From contig CANQJW010000001.1 of the NCBI GenBank assembly GCA_947624345.1, positions 85,499-127,589 of the forward strand: a stretch of 42,091 nucleotides of DNA. The letters run 5' to 3'. The DNA is from an uncultured Clostridia bacterium. GTDB lineage: Bacteria; Bacillota; Clostridia; Oscillospirales; Ruminococcaceae. Below the pieces are notes generated by a model. The model was given only the letters and a program-made list of their open reading frames with translations, had not been told where the DNA came from and searched no databases. The position numbers and the translations under genes were made by a program. Positions 26,482 through 34,035 of the stretch are shown here, piece by piece (the stretch's first letter is position 1; each line of letters opens with the position of its first letter).

Positions 26482-26868
26482 TCAATTTAATAATTCTTCA
26501 ATTAAAGAAATAACTGCTGAATATATAGGCAGAGAAATAAGAAGTATTGTTATCTTTCCAAATAACTCAACACCCGTACACATTGCATTTTCGCCCGAAT
26601 CCCTGCAGCAGTCGCAACCAAGCTGGGTTATATAGCTGATTCCAACCGCTTTTAAAAGAATTTCTATATACTCTTCGCTTATACTCGCTTTAGAAAACAA
26701 GGTGTCTATTGTATCAGATATATCCGAAAAGCTTATAACAACCATAAGAAGAATATATCCGGCAACGAATATTCCTATAAGCAATGAAATTTCTTTATTA
26801 TCCCTTTCCAGCAACTTACATATGACTGTTGCCATTATACAAAGCGCAACCACTGAAATAACATTCAT
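26482..26868 (-). CDS. spoIIIAD: Stage III sporulation protein AD
   Basis: A small polytopic protein of 128 aa with four hydrophobic segments, resembling SpoIIIAC (weak FliQ-like resemblance has been noted for this family). The frame reaches back to 26913, but ATG 26868 has GGAGAAA 6-7 nt upstream and yields the typical start MNVISVVALCIMATVICKLL. The motif ISYITQLGCDCCRDSGENA, with its cysteine pair, is characteristic. Confidence 0.92.
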   Translation of the reverse strand: MNVISVVALCIMATVICKLLERDNKEISLLIGIFVAGYILLMVVISFSDISDTIDTLFSKASISEEYIEILLKAVGISYITQLGCDCCRDSGENAMCTGVELFGKITILLISLPIYSAVISLIEELLN

Positions 26869-26896
26869 TAATTTTCTCCGTCCGAAGCTGACTAAT

Positions 26897-27091
26897 CTAC
26901 AAGTCAAAAACATCTTTTATAGTATCAAAAAGTGATGCGATCTGATTAACTATAATTACAAGAACTATTATAAGTCCTGCGATAGTTACCATCATTGCCT
27001 GTTCGTCACGCTCCGCTCGTTTTAAAAGCTGATTCAAAACTGCAACAATTATACCTACTATCGCTATCCTGAATACCAAATCAATTTCCAT
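26897..27091 (-). CDS. spoIIIAC: Stage III sporulation protein AC
   Basis: A 64-aa protein with two membrane segments (about residues 4-20 and 33-52) around a charged loop LLKRAERDEQAM, exactly the SpoIIIAC pattern. It lies between AB and AD in the standard order. RBS GGAGAAG precedes the ATG. Confidence 0.94.
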   Translation of the reverse strand: MEIDLVFRIAIVGIIVAVLNQLLKRAERDEQAMMVTIAGLIIVLVIIVNQIASLFDTIKDVFDL

Positions 27092-27122
27092 AACTTCTCC
27101 TATTTGTTGAACTAATTTGTTT

Positions 27123-27611
27123 TTATGTTAAAATTATTGAAATAAAAGCTCCTATCAAAACGCCGAATGAATTATACATTCTGCACTTAACTCCCTGATC
27201 TGACTTAAGCTTTGTAATTTTATTATCAAATTGTTTAATATATCCGTTGATTATTGAAATCTGCCCGTCAAGATAAGTAGTTCCGAGATCGTTTATAAAT
27301 CGAATAAATAATTGCTTGTCTTCCTCTTTGATAAGACTGCTCTTTTTACACTCTGCTGCAATACATCTTTTACAGTCGGGATGCAAAAAAGCATCTTTGG
27401 ATATAAAAAAACCATCAAGCTTTTTTTGACTTGCCAGTGAAGAAAAAAGCTCCTCAACAGGCAGACACTGTGATTCTATCATAATTTTAATGCTTACTAT
27501 TAACTCGTTTATATCCTCTAAAATATATATGCGTTTTTTATAACTGTTCGAAAGATATAAGCCAATAAACGCTGACGATAGAAACACAAACATTATTCCT
27601 ATTATTTTCAT
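27123..27611 (-). CDS. spoIIIAB: Stage III sporulation protein AB
   Basis: Signal-anchor (about residues 1-20) followed by a helical cytosolic or extracytoplasmic domain; a C-terminal hydrophobic segment (FGVLIGAFISIIL) closes the protein. This N- and C-terminal hydrophobic layout, with a GspF-like core, matches SpoIIIAB. ATG 27611 follows AGGGTGG; a GTG nine bases upstream is less likely. About 162 aa. Starts close behind spoIIIAA (10 nt gap). Confidence 0.9.
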   Translation of the reverse strand: MKIIGIMFVFLSSAFIGLYLSNSYKKRIYILEDINELIVSIKIMIESQCLPVEELFSSLASQKKLDGFFISKDAFLHPDCKRCIAAECKKSSLIKEEDKQLFIRFINDLGTTYLDGQISIINGYIKQFDNKITKLKSDQGVKCRMYNSFGVLIGAFISIILT

Positions 27612-27621
27612 TAAAACCACC

Positions 27622-28569
27622 CTACATCTGAGAGTTTGCCTCTATTTTTCTTATATCTATAACCTTTCCTATACTGTCGCCGGTTCCTAGCAGTACAATA
27701 TAATCAAAGGCTTTTCTAATAAAAAGATCTTTCATATAAGGCTTTCTGAAAGCATCATCAATACTACTGGAATGCATCGTCGCTATGATATTGACGCCCG
27801 AATTTATTGCATAGTCAAGAGCTATCAAATCTTCCTTTGTTCCTATCTCGTCGCACACGATCAATTGTGGTGACATAATTTTCACAGCAGACAATATACC
27901 ACAATATTTAGTATATGAATCAAATACATCAGTGAAATTTCCAACATTATTCTGAGGATAGCCCTTGAATGATGCTGAAATTTCATTTTTTTCGTCTATA
28001 ATAGATATTCGCTTTTTCATACCTATCTGTCTGCACAAATCTCTGATTAGGGTTGTCTTTCCGCTGGACGGTGGTCCCAAAATCAGAACATTTTTAAGTT
28101 CATTATCCTGAAGTTCCAGTTTGTTTATCAAGTCATTAGCAATTCCAAAAATCTCTCTTGCAATTCTTATACTTATTGATGATATGTTTTTTAGCGTCTG
28201 ATTTTTACCTCTATCATCTAATACGGCAGTTCCGCAAAATCCTACCCTGTTTCCCCCTTCAGTTATTATGTAACCTAAGGAAATCTCCCTCTCGTAACTA
28301 TAAATTGTATTTCTTAATGCTGTTTTATATGTGTATTCAATTTCCTCTTGTGCGATTTGAATTGCATTATCACTGTCAACCGAGAAACTCCCGCTTGGGG
28401 TTATATAATATTCATTGCTCTTAACTACTGCTGTCAGATACCTTTTATTTCTCAGGCGGATCTCATTTATATCTGTTCTTCTTTTATCCGGCATATTATA
28501 AAATGGTTGTGCAAGTGATGGTGAGAGCAATCTCAAAGCCTTGTCCAACTTACTTTTTTGTCCCTGCAT
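27622..28569 (-). CDS. spoIIIAA: Stage III sporulation protein AA (secretion-type ATPase)
   Basis: Soluble AAA/secretion-type ATPase thought to power the SpoIIIA complex. P-loop GPPSSGKT at residues 155-162, Walker B LIVCDEIGT, and the conserved N-terminal INEIRLRNKR block. 315 aa is full length. It is the first gene of the operon; a possible sigma-E promoter stands about 20-50 nt upstream. The RBS is AAGGAATG. Confidence 0.94.
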   Translation of the reverse strand: MQGQKSKLDKALRLLSPSLAQPFYNMPDKRRTDINEIRLRNKRYLTAVVKSNEYYITPSGSFSVDSDNAIQIAQEEIEYTYKTALRNTIYSYEREISLGYIITEGGNRVGFCGTAVLDDRGKNQTLKNISSISIRIAREIFGIANDLINKLELQDNELKNVLILGPPSSGKTTLIRDLCRQIGMKKRISIIDEKNEISASFKGYPQNNVGNFTDVFDSYTKYCGILSAVKIMSPQLIVCDEIGTKEDLIALDYAINSGVNIIATMHSSSIDDAFRKPYMKDLFIRKAFDYIVLLGTGDSIGKVIDIRKIEANSQM

Positions 28570-28587
28570 ACTAAAATCATTCCTTGT

Positions 28588-28617
28588 TTTTTATGCTTTT
28601 ATTTAATCCTATGTGAC
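28588..28617 (-). promoter_or_regulatory. Possible sigma-E promoter of the spoIIIA operon
   Basis: Minus strand GTCACATA (28617-28610) and CATAAAAA (28595-28588), separated by 14 nt, resemble sigma-E -35 and -10 elements. spoIIIA is a known sigma-E target in Bacillus. No convincing sigma-A promoter is seen here. Confidence 0.5.
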
Positions 28618-28630
28618 AAGCTGCCCATTT

Positions 28631-28674
28631 ATTACAAAAAAATAAGACAGATAGAGAGATCCTCTAACTGTCTT
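28631..28674 (-). terminator. Terminator after the SCIFF maturase gene
   Basis: Minus strand AAGACAG-TAGAG / CTCTA-CTGTCTT stem with one mismatch and a 5-nt loop (28674-28644), followed by a T-rich run TTATTTTTTTG. Confidence 0.85.
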
Positions 28675-28695
28675 AATGTGTAAACTTATATATCT

Positions 28696-30069
28696 TTATG
28701 ATTGCTTTTCAATTTCCTTTTTAATATTCATCAAAATTGCACATTCAAGCCGTTTTTTCTGAATTTCACAGGATAGCTTATGTGGTGTCAGAATATCACC
28801 CTCATAGAGATAATTGTTTGCGTTACAGCCGCCGCTGCAATAGAATTTAGCCCAGCAGTCCTTGCATTCTTTCTTTGCATAAATATGAGTTTTTGCAAAC
28901 ATATTCTTTATATCCATATTAAATGTTTTATTATGAAGATTACCCATTTTAAACTTTTCTATCCCAACAAACTGATGGCACGGATAAATATCTCCATCAG
29001 GAGTTACAGCAACATACTCATTTCCGCTTCCGCAGCCCCTGAGACGCTTAATTGCACAAGGCCCTTGGTTTAAGTCAAGCATAAAGTGGAAGAAATTGCA
29101 GAAATCGCCCTTTCCCTTTATCTCTGAAAGCTTGTCAACAAGAATGTCATATTCCTCTCTTATTTTGTCGAGTTCGGCTTCGGTAATAACATAAGGCTCT
29201 TTTTCATCACCCATAACAGGCTCAACAGAAATCTGATCGAATCCGCACTCATAGAGATGAATTACATCATTCGAAAAGTCAAGATTATATTTGGTGTATG
29301 TTCCTCGTACATAATAGTCTTTATTTTTATCACGCTTTGAAACCAATGCTTTATACTTATCAATAATACTGTCATAGCTTCCGCTTCCGTCAACCCTAAC
29401 TCTCATTTTATCATTGACTTCTTTTCTTCCATCTATAGACAATACTACATTCGACATTTCTGCATTTATAAAATCAATCTTATCATCGTCAAGCAATAAT
29501 CCGTTTGTTGTTATCGTAAATCTGAATGTCTTTCCGTATTGCTTTTCTTTTCCTCTTGCATACTTTACTATCTCTTTGACAACATCAAAATTCATAAGCG
29601 GCTCTCCGCCGAAAAAGTCAAGCTCAAGGTTTTTCCTGTTTCCCGATTTTTCAAGAAGAAAGTCAATTGCCGCTTTACCGGTATCTAAATTCATAAGCTT
29701 TCTTCCCTCGCCGAAATCGCCGGTGGAGGCAAAGCAATACTTACATCTTAAATTGCAGTCGTGTGCAATATGCAAGCACATTGCTTTTATAGGAGATGCA
29801 ACAGCATAATCAGCAAACTTTTCATAATCATCAACGCTAAATAGTATTCCGTCATTATGTAGCTGGGCAATCTCGTCAAAGCATTCTTCCAAATCCTTGA
29901 CTGAGTATTTCCCTTTAAGCTTATCTACTATTTCCTTTTTGCACTTATCATCAAACTGTAATGATATATTTTCAAGTATTTCATATGTAATGTCATCAAC
30001 AATATGAACACCACCTGTATGAACATCTAAAACGATATTAAAGCCCTTTAATTTAAAGCAATGTATCAT
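28696..30069 (-). CDS. scfB: Radical-SAM SCIFF peptide maturase (thioether-forming, SPASM)
   Basis: Installs a Cys-to-Thr type thioether crosslink in the SCIFF peptide (family knowledge). An N-terminal PqqD-like peptide-recognition region (about 1-90) precedes the radical-SAM cluster CNLRCKYC (Cys105, Cys109, Cys112), GGEPLMNFD, and a SPASM domain with cysteines in GPCAIKRLRGCGSG, IYPCHQF and CKDCWAKFYCSGGC for two auxiliary clusters. 457 aa. It lies about 110 nt after the precursor gene, behind a terminator-like hairpin. Its ribosome site is unusually distant (30095-30100). Confidence 0.95.
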   Translation of the reverse strand: MIHCFKLKGFNIVLDVHTGGVHIVDDITYEILENISLQFDDKCKKEIVDKLKGKYSVKDLEECFDEIAQLHNDGILFSVDDYEKFADYAVASPIKAMCLHIAHDCNLRCKYCFASTGDFGEGRKLMNLDTGKAAIDFLLEKSGNRKNLELDFFGGEPLMNFDVVKEIVKYARGKEKQYGKTFRFTITTNGLLLDDDKIDFINAEMSNVVLSIDGRKEVNDKMRVRVDGSGSYDSIIDKYKALVSKRDKNKDYYVRGTYTKYNLDFSNDVIHLYECGFDQISVEPVMGDEKEPYVITEAELDKIREEYDILVDKLSEIKGKGDFCNFFHFMLDLNQGPCAIKRLRGCGSGNEYVAVTPDGDIYPCHQFVGIEKFKMGNLHNKTFNMDIKNMFAKTHIYAKKECKDCWAKFYCSGGCNANNYLYEGDILTPHKLSCEIQKKRLECAILMNIKKEIEKQS

Positions 30070-30078
30070 TATATTTTT

Positions 30079-30100
30079 GCTCTGTTATTGAGCGTCCTCC
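30079..30100 (-). promoter_or_regulatory. scfB: Distant ribosome site with intervening mini-hairpin before scfB
   Basis: GGAGGA (30100-30095) is 25 nt from the ATG, too far for normal use. Between them GCTC and GAGC (30093-30090 and 30082-30079) can pair. If folded, the effective distance falls to about 10 nt. An in-frame TAA upstream excludes an earlier start. Confidence 0.45.
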
Positions 30101-30119
30101 TCTCTTAACTTCACCTTAC

Positions 30120-30151
30120 AAAAATTAAAGGGACAAGCTCTGTCCCTTTAA
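30120..30151 (-). terminator. Terminator/attenuator between SCIFF precursor and maturase
   Basis: Perfect 11-bp stem TTAAAGGGACA / TGTCCCTTTAA with a 5-nt loop followed by TTTTTG on the minus strand. It lies 31 nt after scfA, so most transcripts may end here and leave peptide mRNA in excess of maturase mRNA. Confidence 0.85.
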
Positions 30152-30181
30152 CTAATATTATTTAAATCAGACATTTAATCA

Positions 30182-30325
30182 CTATGCGTCTTTTTCACAT
30201 TTTTGATTTGCAACTGTACATGATGTCTTGCAAGCAGACTGGCACGAAGCCTGACAGTTACCGCAACCACCCTTAGCAGCAGTCTTCTTTAAATTTGCTT
30301 TATTGATTGTTTTAATATGTTTCAT
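30182..30325 (-). CDS. scfA: SCIFF ranthipeptide precursor (six cysteines)
   Basis: SCIFF (six cysteines in forty-five residues), a ribosomally made peptide almost universal in Clostridia. 47 aa from ATG 30325, with GGAGG 6 nt upstream; the longer frame to 30433 lacks support. The leader MKHIKTINKANLKKTAAKGG is followed by six cysteines at 21, 24, 28, 32, 36 and 43, with Thr/Ser acceptors between them. The adjacent radical-SAM enzyme makes thioether bridges. Reported roles for ranthipeptides include quorum-type regulation; the role here is unknown. Confidence 0.95.
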   Translation of the reverse strand: MKHIKTINKANLKKTAAKGGCGNCQASCQSACKTSCTVANQKCEKDA

Positions 30326-30378
30326 TTTGCTTCCTCCGAATTTATTTTTTCTTAGTATATCACACTTAAAAAATAATG

Positions 30379-30792
30379 TCAATATCTTTTGAATTTTGAA
30401 TTTGCACCGACTATTCCGCCTATTGCTCCGCATACAAGTGTTAGAATCAGTTTTGATGTAACGCTGAACGATAATATAGTATCAGCAAAAATTGCACCCA
30501 AAATCACTATCATACAAAACATAATAAAACCGCACAAAGCACCTCTGTATATACCTTTATTGTGTTTGCGTTTTGAACAAATATATCCACCAAAGTATGT
30601 TCCAACGCCTAGTGCGACTGTAGACAACAGCTTGATAACTTTATCTGGTGCATCAATTTTTGTCAGAATAAATGAAAAGAACAAAAGGACAAGAACTGTT
30701 ATTAAAAAGCCTGCGAGTATTGCCAAAAAAACAAAAAATATATCCTTTTTAACAGACGATGATGATGTTCGTCTTCTGGTAAAAGTCTGCAA
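30379..30792 (-). CDS. TIGR04086-type small membrane protein
   Basis: 137 aa with four hydrophobic segments (about residues 19-45, 55-72, 82-103 and 113-130) and a basic N-terminus. The layout and the position between yajC and the SCIFF gene fit the TIGR04086 family, often found beside SCIFF in Clostridia; its function is not known. A role in handling or export of the peptide is only a guess from location. Its stop is 53 nt before scfA. Confidence 0.78.
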   Translation of the reverse strand: MQTFTRRRTSSSSVKKDIFFVFLAILAGFLITVLVLLFFSFILTKIDAPDKVIKLLSTVALGVGTYFGGYICSKRKHNKGIYRGALCGFIMFCMIVILGAIFADTILSFSVTSKLILTLVCGAIGGIVGANSKFKRY

Positions 30793-30897
30793 AAAATCCC
30801 TCCTAAAGCTTAGATAAGAGGCAAAGCCAGATTATGAAAACCGTTAAAGGAAACAGCTTTCATAATAAACTTTATTCAGGATTTATATTAAATATTA
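30793..30897 (-). other. Short spacer between yajC and the TIGR04086 gene
   Basis: 105 nt. TTATGAAA and TTTTCATAA can pair across a 17-nt loop, but no T run follows, so it is not a terminator. The ribosome site AGGAGGG of the membrane protein gene is at the end. Read-through from yajC is likely. Confidence 0.45.
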
Positions 30898-31227
30898 CTA
30901 TTTTTGTTCGTCGTCGTGAACAGTGAGATTCTGAGCGATAGCCCACTTCTTAACTCTTATTTTACTTCTGTCTCCGCCGGTTTCAACAACAACTGTATCG
31001 TCCTTAATAGAAAAAACGATTCCAACAATGCCTCCGGCAGTGACAACCTCGTCCCCAACCTGAAGATTCTTTCTCATTGCAGCGTCTTGCTTATCCTTTT
31101 TTCTCTGAGGTCTGATAAGTAAGAAATAAAATACAACAATAATCAAAACCAACGGTAACAGTGTAAATAGATATGATGAAGTTGCATCTGCTTTACTTCC
31201 TGCTAAAATATTGATTAAAATATTCAT
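30898..31227 (-). CDS. yajC: YajC, Sec translocon accessory subunit
   Basis: Small membrane protein of the SecDF-YajC accessory complex. One membrane segment (about residues 20-42) is followed at once by RPQRKKDKQ, the hallmark, and then LQVGDEVVTAGGIVGIV. 109 aa. RBS AGGAGGA. It has a sigma-A promoter at 31260-31288 and probably heads the SCIFF transcription unit. secD and secF are not in the window. Confidence 0.95.
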   Translation of the reverse strand: MNILINILAGSKADATSSYLFTLLPLVLIIVVFYFLLIRPQRKKDKQDAAMRKNLQVGDEVVTAGGIVGIVFSIKDDTVVVETGGDRSKIRVKKWAIAQNLTVHDDEQK

Positions 31228-31259
31228 AGATTTGTCCTCCTAATAAAAATTACCTCTTT

Positions 31260-31288
31260 ATTATATCAGCATTTTCATATAAAGACAA
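31260..31288 (-). promoter_or_regulatory. Sigma-A promoter of yajC and the SCIFF genes
   Basis: Minus strand TTGTCT (31288-31283), 17-nt spacer, TATAAT (31265-31260), about 30 nt before the yajC start. Confidence 0.82.
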
Positions 31289-31322
31289 GCCCTTTTAGAA
31301 AATTTAATGCTAATAAAAAATA

Positions 31323-32591
31323 TTATTCAGACAATTCTTTTGTTATATAAGTATATTCTGACTTTACCCGATCTGAATACTCAGCGTCAGCTATAAAAAG
31401 ATTTTTATAATTATATATCGCAATCCCACTGTAATTTGAAAGCTCTTTAGCGTCCTTTATCTGCTCGGCGATTATACCCTTGTTGTTTATATATTCGTCC
31501 TCTGATATTACTTTATATTCTGCCAAACCTATTATAAGACTGATATTTTTATTGGTTTTCAGTTTATTCCATCTTTTTATAGTATCTAAATAAGGGCTTG
31601 TGCTTGAATATCCATAATATACTTGTGGTGTTATGTAATCAACATAACCGTCCTCACTGCACCACGTCTTAACGTCTGCAAATTGTAACTGATAATCGTT
31701 CTCAATATTCCCCTGCGGTGAAATTCCTAACACAACATTCTTATTTTTTTCTTTTATCGAATTATAAACAAGTCTAACCATTTTATTTATGTTTTCAATT
31801 CGCCATTCTGAAAGATTGGTGCTTCCCGATTTATTGAAAGCAGATTTGTCAAAGCTTTTATCGGTTGTAGGATAAAAATAATCGTCAAAATGTATTCCGT
31901 CGACTTTGTAGTTTTCAACTATTTCTATAACACCGTCTGCTACAAGCTGTCTTACATCACTATATGCAGGATTAAGCCACAGATGCTCGTCATTGGCAAC
32001 GCTTACAATATATTTACCATTCTTTTTATCATCATTATACCATTGCTTTATAGGATATGTATCTGCCGTTGATTCAATTGTTGTAATATTTCCGCATCTA
32101 AATGGATTGATCCAAGCGTGAACCGACAAATTAAGCTTATGTGCCTTTGAAATTATAATCTTCAATGGATCATATGTGTGAGTTCCCAGATAGGATGTTT
32201 TCGGGAATAGCTTAGATTTATAGAATGAATCTTCGAAAGCCCTTACATGAATATACACTGTATTAAAACCTGCATTGCTTACATTTTCAAGAGCAGTGCT
32301 TATTGAAGCTTTAAACTCAGATTTTGACTTTCCGGAAATGAATTCCGCAAGATCAATATAAGAAAACCAAATTGCTTTTTGTTCTTTATAATTCAAAGGC
32401 TGATATTGGCTATTTTTCTTCTCTGAATTTTCGCTTTTACCGCTGATCTGCTCTCTGATATCTTCATTAAGAGCTACTCCCTCGTTTCTGACCTCAAATG
32501 TTTCGGTTCGTATAGCTCTCTTGCACGAACTCAAAAGCAAAGGTAAAATCAGAATCAAAGGTAGAATTTTAAATTTTTTTTTAATGTTCAA
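31323..32591 (-). CDS. GHL10/DUF187 family glycoside-hydrolase-like lipoprotein
   Basis: Secreted lipoprotein: signal peptide with lipobox LLSSC, acylated Cys23. The rest is a TIM-barrel of the 'glycosyl hydrolase-like 10' (DUF187, YngK-like) family: KAIWFSYIDLAEF, VHAWINPFR, the acidic site DGIHFDDYFYP, and GISPQGNIEN. Enzymes of this family have been linked to peptidoglycan or other glycan cleavage; the substrate here is unknown. The start is TTG at 32591, with AGGAGGAC 6 nt upstream. 422 aa. Separated from the PdaA-like gene by a terminator. Confidence 0.9.
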   Translation of the reverse strand: MNIKKKFKILPLILILPLLLSSCKRAIRTETFEVRNEGVALNEDIREQISGKSENSEKKNSQYQPLNYKEQKAIWFSYIDLAEFISGKSKSEFKASISTALENVSNAGFNTVYIHVRAFEDSFYKSKLFPKTSYLGTHTYDPLKIIISKAHKLNLSVHAWINPFRCGNITTIESTADTYPIKQWYNDDKKNGKYIVSVANDEHLWLNPAYSDVRQLVADGVIEIVENYKVDGIHFDDYFYPTTDKSFDKSAFNKSGSTNLSEWRIENINKMVRLVYNSIKEKNKNVVLGISPQGNIENDYQLQFADVKTWCSEDGYVDYITPQVYYGYSSTSPYLDTIKRWNKLKTNKNISLIIGLAEYKVISEDEYINNKGIIAEQIKDAKELSNYSGIAIYNYKNLFIADAEYSDRVKSEYTYITKELSE

Positions 32592-32675
32592 TGTTTGTCC
32601 TCCTTTTTATACTTAATAAAAGTATATTAAAATTTAGGACAAATATGCAGAGTGGCATATAATCAGCTTATATTT

Positions 32676-32708
32676 ATAAAAAATGCCCTTAGCAAGCTGC
32701 TAAAGGCA
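32676..32708 (-). terminator. Terminator after the polysaccharide deacetylase gene
   Basis: Minus strand stem TGCCTTTAGCA / TGCTAAGGGCA with one mismatch and a 3-nt loop, followed by TTTTTTAT. Confidence 0.85.
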
Positions 32709-32727
32709 TAATTTTTATATACGATCA

Positions 32728-33669
32728 TTAAAAGGATTTAAAAGTATAACCGTCTTTTTTAAGATTATCTATAACATCTCCCAGTATTTCTGCGTTTGTT
32801 TTTGACACAGAATGCAGCAAATATATTGCTCCATTATGCTTTGCGTTAGTTACCTTTTCTAGAGCCTCAGCCTTATCAGGCTGATTGTCAACATCCCAGT
32901 CGGCATAAGCAAAGCTCCACATAACTGTTTTATAACCGCACTCATTTGCAAGCTGTAAGGTTCTCTCTGAAAACTCGCCCTTTGGCGGTCTAAACTCAGT
33001 CATTTCATAGCCGAATTTCTCTTTTACATAATTGTGAAGCCCCATAATCTCCTGTTTTGCCTCTTCAACTGATATTTCCGGCATTGACGGATGTGAAACA
33101 GAGTGATTTCCGACTGTATGACCCTCGTCAATCATTCGCTTTACAAGCTCAGGATTCTTTTCGGCGTAGTCCTGTAATATAAAGAAAGTAGCTTTAACCT
33201 TTTTCTTTTTTAAGGTGTCAAGAATTTTGGCAGTATATCCGTTCTCGTAGCCTTGGTCAAAAGTCAGATATATTGTCTTTTTGTCTTTATTGTTGTTATC
33301 CGTTTTTGCCATTGAAATGGCATTGTATTTCGAATACTTTTCATTAAAATCAATTGCCCCCAGAGGTCTGTTTTCGCTGTCAAGATTAACGCCCTGGCCG
33401 TAGCCTATCAGCGTATTGTCAAGTGACGACAAATCTACCGACTTACCTGCCATAAGTGGCTCTGCACTGGCTGAGCTTGATTTTGCTGAACCAGATGTCG
33501 TCGGCTCGGTTGTTGTTGCGATCTCAGAATTTGTATCACTCTTTCTTTCGCCTTGTGATGAGGAAGCGGTAGAGCTTTCATCAAAATGCTTTGTATTGGG
33601 CTGTATATCATTCGCACAACCCGATAAAATAAACAGCGTAGATAAAACTAAGCTTAAAATGTATTTCAT
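32728..33669 (-). CDS. PdaA-like polysaccharide deacetylase lipoprotein
   Basis: NodB-fold deacetylase resembling PdaA, which de-N-acetylates muramic acid when spore-cortex muramic-delta-lactam is made. Seen: TFDQGYENGYT (motif 1; Bacillus PdaA has Asn where this has Gln), GNHSVSHP (metal-binding H-x3-H), FRPPKGEFSERTL, WSFAYADWD and AIYLLHSV. The N-terminus is a lipoprotein signal (LSGC, Cys18) and a Ser/Thr-rich linker of about 60 residues, unlike soluble-secreted Bacillus PdaA. ATG 33669 follows AAAGGATG; the frame reaches further back without support. 313 aa. Confidence 0.86.
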   Translation of the reverse strand: MKYILSLVLSTLFILSGCANDIQPNTKHFDESSTASSSQGERKSDTNSEIATTTEPTTSGSAKSSSASAEPLMAGKSVDLSSLDNTLIGYGQGVNLDSENRPLGAIDFNEKYSKYNAISMAKTDNNNKDKKTIYLTFDQGYENGYTAKILDTLKKKKVKATFFILQDYAEKNPELVKRMIDEGHTVGNHSVSHPSMPEISVEEAKQEIMGLHNYVKEKFGYEMTEFRPPKGEFSERTLQLANECGYKTVMWSFAYADWDVDNQPDKAEALEKVTNAKHNGAIYLLHSVSKTNAEILGDVIDNLKKDGYTFKSF

Positions 33670-33745
33670 TCTAATCATCCTTTCTGATTTTAGGATAACC
33701 AGAATTAAGAGATACAACGCTGTTAATTGTTGGGTATGATTTTTC

Positions 33746-33781
33746 TAAATAAAAAGAGACAGCCGAAAAAGCCGTCTCTTT
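33746..33781 (-). terminator. Terminator after ireB
   Basis: Minus strand AAAGAGACGGC / GCTGTCTCTTT stem with one mismatch around a TTTTTCG-type loop, then TTTTATTTAG. It separates ireB from the pdaA-like gene. Confidence 0.85.
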
Positions 33782-33789
33782 AAAATTTA

Positions 33790-34035
33790 CTAATCTCCTA
33801 AATAAGACTTAACTAAAGCCTGAAGTAATTCATCTCTATCAATATGACGGATTAAGCTTCGTGCATTGTTGTATGTCGTTATGTAGGTCGGATCCTCAGA
33901 AAGAATATAACCTACTATCTGATTGATTGGATTGTAACCCTTTTCCTTAAGTGCCTGATAAATAATCGTCAGGTTCTTTTTAAGCTCGACTTCTTTATCT
34001 TCCTTAACGGAAAAGGTCATTGTTTGATCGTACAT
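33790..34035 (-). CDS. ireB: IreB/UPF0297 family regulatory phosphoprotein
   Basis: A small 81-aa protein with the family core [11 protein letters not shown] and [27 protein letters not shown]. In Enterococcus IreB is phosphorylated on threonines by the PASTA kinase IreK and lowers intrinsic cephalosporin resistance. In most Firmicutes it lies between alaS and ruvX; here it stands alone, with its own promoter and terminator. RBS AAAGGAGGAT is strong. Confidence 0.93.
   Translation of the reverse strand: MYDQTMTFSVKEDKEVELKKNLTIIYQALKEKGYNPINQIVGYILSEDPTYITTYNNARSLIRHIDRDELLQALVKSYLGD

Noticed and set aside
30326-30433. N-terminal extension of the SCIFF precursor to 83 residues
   Set aside because: The strong GGAGG site sits just before ATG 30325, and 47 residues from there is the normal SCIFF form.
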